This document shows positions 59,881 to 64,000 of a DNA stretch of 64,000 nucleotides, piece by piece. A model generated the notes under the pieces. That model was not told the origin of the DNA, did no database searches, and saw only the letters and a list, made by a program, of their open reading frames with translations. How positions within the stretch are numbered: the first letter of the stretch is position 1; each line of letters starts with the position of its first letter. Origin of the DNA: Marinobacter nitratireducens (GTDB taxonomy: Bacteria > Pseudomonadota > Gammaproteobacteria > Pseudomonadales > Oleiphilaceae); assembly GCF_000708045.1 (NCBI RefSeq), contig NZ_ANIE01000009.1, positions 517,500-581,499 of the forward strand, in the 5' to 3' direction. A program made the position numbers and the translations under genes.

Positions 59881-59918
59881 CCATAAAAAAGGAGAGCATT
59901 GGCTCTCCTTTTTTATGG
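59881..59918. terminator. Bidirectional terminator between erpA and anmK
   Basis: A perfect 17-bp stem (59881-59897 with 59902-59918), core GGAGAGC-ATTG-GCTCTCC, is flanked by A6 and T6 inside the stem, giving U-runs for both convergent transcripts. Confidence 0.93.
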
Positions 59919-59930
59919 CTGTCTATTGAA

Positions 59931-61025
59931 CTAAGCCGGATAGATAGCGCCGAGAATGCGTGGCCCGGAGGCGCCTGTAACCTCTGGCAGGTTGCCGGGC
60001 ATTCCTGCCATCGCCTGTTTTGCCAGCCAGGCGAACGCCACCGGTTCTACCCATTGAGGATCTAGGCCAAGTTCATCGGTGATGGCTAATCGGGCCGGCT
60101 GAATGGCCTTGCCGAGAGCTTCCATCAGCAAAGGGTTGCGGGTACCACCACCACAAGCATAGACGGTCATGTTCCCCTCGGAAGGAAGTTGTTCGCTGAT
60201 ACTGCTCGCCGTTAATTGCAGGAGTGTCCGCTGGATGTCTGCCGCCGGAACATCGGGGTGGCGGCGTGCCAGGGTTTTAACCCAGTCCAGGTTGAAACGT
60301 TCTTTGCCGGTACTCTTGGGAGCCACTTTTGCAAAGTAAGCATCGGACAGCATGTCGCGCAACAGCTCGTCATTGACGGTACCTTCGCTCGCCCAATGCC
60401 CATCGGTATCGTAGGGGCGTCCGGTCTGATCGAGACACCAGGCATCGAGAAGCGCGTTGGCCGGGCCCGTGTCGAATCCGGTAACGGGCGACTGATCGGC
60501 CGGAATCCAGGTAATGTTTGCTATCCCGCCGAGGTTAAGGATGCAACGGTTCTCAGTCTTTGAACCAAAGAACGCCTTGTGGAAGGCTGGTACCAGTGGT
60601 GCGCCCTGGCCTCCGGCGGCCATGTCCCTTCTGCGGAAGTCCGCGACCGTTGGAATTCCGGTTCTTTCCGCAATGATGGAAGGATTTCCGATCTGCATCG
60701 AGAAAGGGGCGGCGCCGGCGGGCTGGTGCCGTACGGTCTGGCCATGGCTGCCAATGGCTTTGATTCTGGATGCCGGGAGGCCTGAAGATTCAATGACCCG
60801 GTTGGCTGCTGTCGCAAACAGGCAGCCTGTCAGGGTATCCAGCTCGCCCAGTTCATCGGGCGAGCCCTGGTTTTGGCTGACGGCGATCAGGCGATGCCTG
60901 ATCTCGTCCGGGTAGGGCAGGCTGATCGTGGCGTGAATGTGGGCGGTGTTTCCATCGAAGGACACCAGTACAGCATCAATGCCATCCATGCTGGTGCCGG
61001 ACATCAAGCCGAGCCAGGTGTCCAT
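59931..61025 (-). CDS. anmK: Anhydro-N-acetylmuramic acid kinase
   Basis: This 364-residue ASKHA kinase phosphorylates and hydrolyses 1,6-anhydroMurNAc to MurNAc-6-P in peptidoglycan recycling. It has the conserved start WLGLMSGTSMDGIDAVLVSF, GSHGQTVRH, NLGGIANITW and DTGPANALLDAW. It lies five bases behind the M23 peptidase gene, so release and recycling of wall material are encoded together. Confidence 0.96.
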   Translation of the reverse strand: MDTWLGLMSGTSMDGIDAVLVSFDGNTAHIHATISLPYPDEIRHRLIAVSQNQGSPDELGELDTLTGCLFATAANRVIESSGLPASRIKAIGSHGQTVRHQPAGAAPFSMQIGNPSIIAERTGIPTVADFRRRDMAAGGQGAPLVPAFHKAFFGSKTENRCILNLGGIANITWIPADQSPVTGFDTGPANALLDAWCLDQTGRPYDTDGHWASEGTVNDELLRDMLSDAYFAKVAPKSTGKERFNLDWVKTLARRHPDVPAADIQRTLLQLTASSISEQLPSEGNMTVYACGGGTRNPLLMEALGKAIQPARLAITDELGLDPQWVEPVAFAWLAKQAMAGMPGNLPEVTGASGPRILGAIYPA

Positions 61026-61030
61026 CCCGG

Positions 61031-62401
61031 TTATTCTTCCGAGGCCAATGCCAGTTGCTGGTAGTTTTCGCGGAACGTATCAAACTGCGCCAGTTGCTGC
61101 TTGGTCACATTTTTGAAACGCGCCATTTCCGAAGACGGTACCGGCTTGGCATCTGGGAGTTTAACCTTGCGCGAATTGCGGGGAACACCGTTTACGCGGA
61201 ACTCGTAGTGCAAATGTGGACCGGTCACCATGCCGGAAGAACCCACATAGCCGATGGTTTGCCCCTGCTTGACCTTGGTGCCGTTTCTCATCCCTTTGCC
61301 CAGCCGGCTCATGTGAGCATACAGGGTGGTGATGTTGTCTCCGTGTTGCAGAACAATTGTGCGCCCGTAGCCGCCTTTCCAGCCAGCGAAACGAACGCGA
61401 CCTGCGCCAGCCGCCTTGATTGGCGTACCCGGGGGGGCGCCGTAATCGGTACCTTCGTGCGGGCGAACGACATCAAGAACGGGATGACGGCGCTGCAGGT
61501 TGAACGGCGAAGAGACCCTGGCATTGATCGGCGTGCGCAGGAATGCCTTTCTCATGCTCTTGCCGTCCGGCGAGTAGTAGTCGCTGTCGCCATTGGAATC
61601 GGTATAAAGCAGGGCGACGTAGTCTTCGTTCTGATTAATGAAGCGGGCTGAGAGGATGCGACCAGTGTCAAAACGCTCGCCATCCAGGTAGAGCTCCTCA
61701 TAAACAACTTCAAACTGATCGCCTTTGCGGACGTCATAAACGAAGTCGATGGTCCAGCCGAAAATTCCAGCCAGCTCCATGGTCAGGCGATCGTTGAGGC
61801 CAGCTTCCCGGGCCGCCAGGTAGAGGGATCCATTAATTGTTCCAGACGCGAAAGCGGGTCGGGCTTCAGGTTCTCTCAGCGCTGTCTTGCCAGTGAAGCC
61901 TTCGTCTGTTTTTTCGATCTTCAGGGACTCAAGCAGGCTTCGCTTAAGTTCGATGGCGGCAAGGCTACCATCATCGTTGGATGCAAAGCGGATTGTTTCC
62001 CCTGCAAACAGCTTCTGCAGGTCGGTCGCTTCCCCTTCGCCGTGAATGACCGACAGCATGATGCGGTCGTTGAAACCTGCATCCTTGAACAGGGACGACA
62101 GGGTGTCGCCGGATTCAATCTTGAACGATTGCCAGTGAAGTTCTGGTTCGGCCGGCACTGTCTCGGCGGCTGCCTGCATTTGAGTCGGGGACTTTGCGGA
62201 GCCGGAATCCGTTTGCAGGTTGCTCGAGGGCGCGGATGCAGAAGGCGCAGTTTCAGCCTTGCCTGATACGGTGCCCTGTTCGAGGTCCAGCGAATAGGAC
62301 ATGCGCTTCGCTTCAACATCCGCGCTGGGACTCATTAAAATGGCGGCCGTCACGACAACCGTGGCTGCGGCGGCAATGGTAATGTGTGTTTTTGGAAACA
62401 T
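61031..62401 (-). CDS. M23 family metallopeptidase with OapA/LysM-like domain
   Basis: This protein of about 456 residues has an N-terminal membrane anchor/signal (ITIAAAATVVVTAAILM), then an OapA/LysM-like domain (SFKIESGDTLSSLFKDAGF) and a C-terminal M23 LytM domain. Zinc ligands are complete: HEGTDYGAP and HLHYEF, plus HMSRLG. It is probably a D,D-endopeptidase of MepM type acting on peptidoglycan crosslinks. Start ATG 62401 is chosen, although GTG 62419 and GTG 62410 are in frame; none has a good ribosome site. It is upstream of anmK. Confidence 0.9.
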   Translation of the reverse strand: MFPKTHITIAAAATVVVTAAILMSPSADVEAKRMSYSLDLEQGTVSGKAETAPSASAPSSNLQTDSGSAKSPTQMQAAAETVPAEPELHWQSFKIESGDTLSSLFKDAGFNDRIMLSVIHGEGEATDLQKLFAGETIRFASNDDGSLAAIELKRSLLESLKIEKTDEGFTGKTALREPEARPAFASGTINGSLYLAAREAGLNDRLTMELAGIFGWTIDFVYDVRKGDQFEVVYEELYLDGERFDTGRILSARFINQNEDYVALLYTDSNGDSDYYSPDGKSMRKAFLRTPINARVSSPFNLQRRHPVLDVVRPHEGTDYGAPPGTPIKAAGAGRVRFAGWKGGYGRTIVLQHGDNITTLYAHMSRLGKGMRNGTKVKQGQTIGYVGSSGMVTGPHLHYEFRVNGVPRNSRKVKLPDAKPVPSSEMARFKNVTKQQLAQFDTFRENYQQLALASEE

Positions 62402-62716
62402 TTTAAACACGTATCGCACCCGTTTTAATCGGTATTCCGGTAGGTTGTACTACCTAATTAAAGCTGTTGATCAAGTATAGACCAACAAGATTACCGTATA
62501 AAATGCATGCGGGACAGCGTGGAACATTACGGTTTGATGTTCCTACCTCCGGATTTCTGCGGGCGTCATTGCTATAATGCGTCGCCCGCTGGACTCGGTG
62601 ATGCTCAAAATATGAGCAGTTGTACTTTACCAGTTAGGCGGGTAACTGGCAGATTTCTTTTGTAGAAGTCTGTAACCGAAAGAATCATTCAAGACAGAAC
62701 TGGGGATGTGTTGTTC
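62402..62716. other. Divergent promoter region between the M23 peptidase gene and tyrS
   Basis: This 315-base region contains an extended -10 promoter for tyrS (62570-62578). A small stem GCTCA/TGAGC lies near 62603. No tRNA-like T-box, reading frame or riboswitch was recognised. Confidence 0.5.
62570..62578 (+). promoter_or_regulatory. Extended -10 promoter for tyrS
   Basis: TGCTATAAT is an extended -10 element (TG-N-TATAAT at 62573-62578), with only a poor -35 (CGGATT) at 17 bases. The transcript would have a leader of about 130 bases before the tyrS start. Confidence 0.6.
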
Positions 62717-63919
62717 ATGGCATCTATTGATGAGGCGTTGGCCGTTATCAAGCGCGGCGTTGACGAGCTGATTCCAGAGGACGAGCTGGTCGAAAAACTG
62801 AAGCAGGGGCGGCCGCTCCGTATCAAGGCCGGTTTCGATCCCACGGCGCCGGATCTCCACCTGGGCCACACCGTCCTTATTAATAAGCTGAGACAGTTCC
62901 AGGATCTGGGGCACGAAGTCATATTCCTTATTGGTGACTTCACCGGCATGATCGGCGACCCAACCGGTAAGAGCGCTACGCGCCCCCCGCTGACAGAAGA
63001 GCAGGTCAAGCAGAACGCCATTACCTACCAGGAGCAGGTGTTCAAAATCCTGGACCCCGCAAAAACCCGCGTCGTCTTTAATTCTGAGTGGATGGGGAAG
63101 ATGTCGGCGGCCGATATGATTCGCTTGGCGGGACAGTATACGGTAGCCCGGATGCTTGAGCGTGATGATTTTACCAAGCGTTATCGTGCAGAGCAGTCGA
63201 TTGCCATCCACGAATTCCTGTATCCCTTGGTGCAGGGTTATGACTCAGTAGCCCTGGAGGCGGATGTCGAATTGGGCGGAACTGACCAGAAGTTTAATCT
63301 TTTGATGGGGCGCATTCTTCAGAAACACTATGGGCAGGAGCCCCAGGCCATCCTGACCATGCCCATCCTGGAAGGTTTGGACGGTGTCCAGAAGATGTCC
63401 AAGTCGTTGGGCAACTATATAGGTGTTAATGATGCGCCGGGCGAAATGTACACCAAGCTTTTGTCCATGCCTGACGAATTGCTGTGGCGTTACTTTGAGC
63501 TGCTGAGCTTCCGTCCACTGGCCGAAGTCGAAGAATTTCGTGCGGCTGTATCGGCAGGTGCCAATCCCCAGGACTACAAGAAGCTGCTGGCTGAAGAGAT
63601 CATTACCCGCTTCCATAATGAGGAGGCGGCGAAAACCGCTCATAAGTCCGCCGGTAACCGTGTTGGTCTTGGAGAGATTCCGGAAAATGTCCCGGAGGTA
63701 AATGTATCGCTCGATGGCCAGGATGGGCTGCCGATGGCGGCAGTGCTTCGTTTGGCTGGGCTGGTCAAGAATGGCGCGGCGGCAAGGGACGTGCTGGGGC
63801 GCGGTGCTGTGTTTGTGGACGGCGACAAGTTTGAGGGCGATCGTCAATTTGTTAAGGGCGACGACTGTGTCATCCAGGCAGGGAAGAAGAAGATTGCCCG
63901 GGTTTTGATTACGGAGTGA
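62717..63919 (+). CDS. tyrS: Tyrosyl-tRNA synthetase
   Basis: This 400-residue class I synthetase has the HIGH-like [13 protein letters not shown] (residues 47-59), the KMSKS motif in [14 protein letters not shown] and a C-terminal S4 RNA-binding domain. It resembles the TyrZ-type enzyme of Pseudomonas, where it also precedes an rRNA operon. ATG 62717 is used; the ribosome site is GGGG about 12 bases upstream, and TTG 62711 is a possible alternative. Confidence 0.96.
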   Translation: MASIDEALAVIKRGVDELIPEDELVEKLKQGRPLRIKAGFDPTAPDLHLGHTVLINKLRQFQDLGHEVIFLIGDFTGMIGDPTGKSATRPPLTEEQVKQNAITYQEQVFKILDPAKTRVVFNSEWMGKMSAADMIRLAGQYTVARMLERDDFTKRYRAEQSIAIHEFLYPLVQGYDSVALEADVELGGTDQKFNLLMGRILQKHYGQEPQAILTMPILEGLDGVQKMSKSLGNYIGVNDAPGEMYTKLLSMPDELLWRYFELLSFRPLAEVEEFRAAVSAGANPQDYKKLLAEEIITRFHNEEAAKTAHKSAGNRVGLGEIPENVPEVNVSLDGQDGLPMAAVLRLAGLVKNGAAARDVLGRGAVFVDGDKFEGDRQFVKGDDCVIQAGKKKIARVLITE

Positions 63920-63927
63920 TCGAATTT

Positions 63928-63958
63928 CGCCGATTTTGAAGTTTTTTCAAAATCGGCG
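63928..63958 (+). terminator. Hairpin after tyrS
   Basis: A 13-bp stem, CGCCGATTTTGAA (63928-63940) with TTCAAAATCGGCG (63946-63958), has a GTTTT loop. It has no U-run after it because the -35 element of the next promoter begins at once. Its AT-rich half also lies where an rRNA UP element would be. Confidence 0.6.
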
Positions 63959-63986
63959 TTGACAGTTTTCCTGAGGGCTGTAGAAT
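63959..63986 (+). promoter_or_regulatory. rRNA operon-type promoter at the right edge
   Basis: TTGACA (63959-63964), a 16-base spacer and TAGAAT (63981-63986) are followed by a GC-rich GCGCACC discriminator. This is the form of a stringently controlled rRNA P1 promoter. In Pseudomonas tyrZ is directly followed by a 16S rRNA gene, so an rrn operon is expected just outside the window. Confidence 0.8.
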
Positions 63987-64000
63987 GCGCACCACTTCTG

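Overview
This is chromosomal DNA of a gammaproteobacterium, most likely Marinobacter or a close relative. The proteins read as Pseudomonas/Marinobacter-type housekeeping enzymes, and gene order follows several Pseudomonas blocks joined together: (crc)-rph-yicC-gmk-rpoZ-spoT-ridA-oxyR-recG; rpoD-dnaG-rpsU-tsaD-plsY-folB; pgi-panC-panB-folK-pcnB-crcZ-cbrB-cbrA-cbrX-gluQ-dksA-sfsA; hemL-thiE-thiD; argC-bactofilin-erpA-anmK-M23 peptidase-tyrS followed by an rRNA promoter. No phage, transposase, CRISPR array or plasmid function was seen. The genus is inferred from reading, not from a search.

Layout. 1-11.4 kb: RNA metabolism and stringent-response genes, OxyR, RecG and a YbaK-like/HDOD protein, preceded by a nested palindromic repeat. 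11.7-20.9 kb: the accessory part, with an orphan molybdopterin oxidoreductase, a DUF2489 membrane protein, a very large Ig-like lipoprotein paired with an outer-membrane barrel, and two PEP-CTERM surface proteins that each have a candidate sigma-54 promoter. 21-28.2 kb: tRNA-Ile(CAU), the rpsU-dnaG-rpoD operon, tsaD, plsY, folB and a divergent HPPK-like gene. 28.2-40.2 kb: pgi, pantothenate and folate genes, pcnB, then the carbon-control locus CrcZ-CbrB-CbrA-CbrX, gluQ and dksA. 40.4-46.5 kb: sfsA, a Rieske protein, a pentapeptide-like protein, an APH/AAA fusion, and PBP1b with a TPR lipoprotein partner. 46.5-51.7 kb: a DUF4382 lipoprotein, an ECF sigma/anti-sigma operon ending in a TPR-beta-barrel gene, and a secreted lipase. 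52-64 kb: heme, thiamine, CLC, arginine, Fe-S, cell-wall and tyrosyl-tRNA genes, ending at an rRNA-type promoter.

The most notable items are not visible as ordinary ORFs. (1) A roughly 385-nt CrcZ-like RNA lies between cbrB and pcnB. It has a near-perfect sigma-54 promoter, repeated TGTTAC/GTAACA half-sites upstream, five A-rich Hfq/Crc-type motifs and an intrinsic terminator. (2) A 58-residue membrane protein (CbrX-like) overlaps the start of cbrA. (3) thiD has no ATG, GTG or TTG at its proper N-terminus and appears to start at ATC behind a strong Shine-Dalgarno. (4) Both PEP-CTERM genes carry -24/-12 elements with exact spacing. A-rich motifs just upstream of the lipase and outer-membrane barrel genes suggest these could be targets of the same Crc/CrcZ control.
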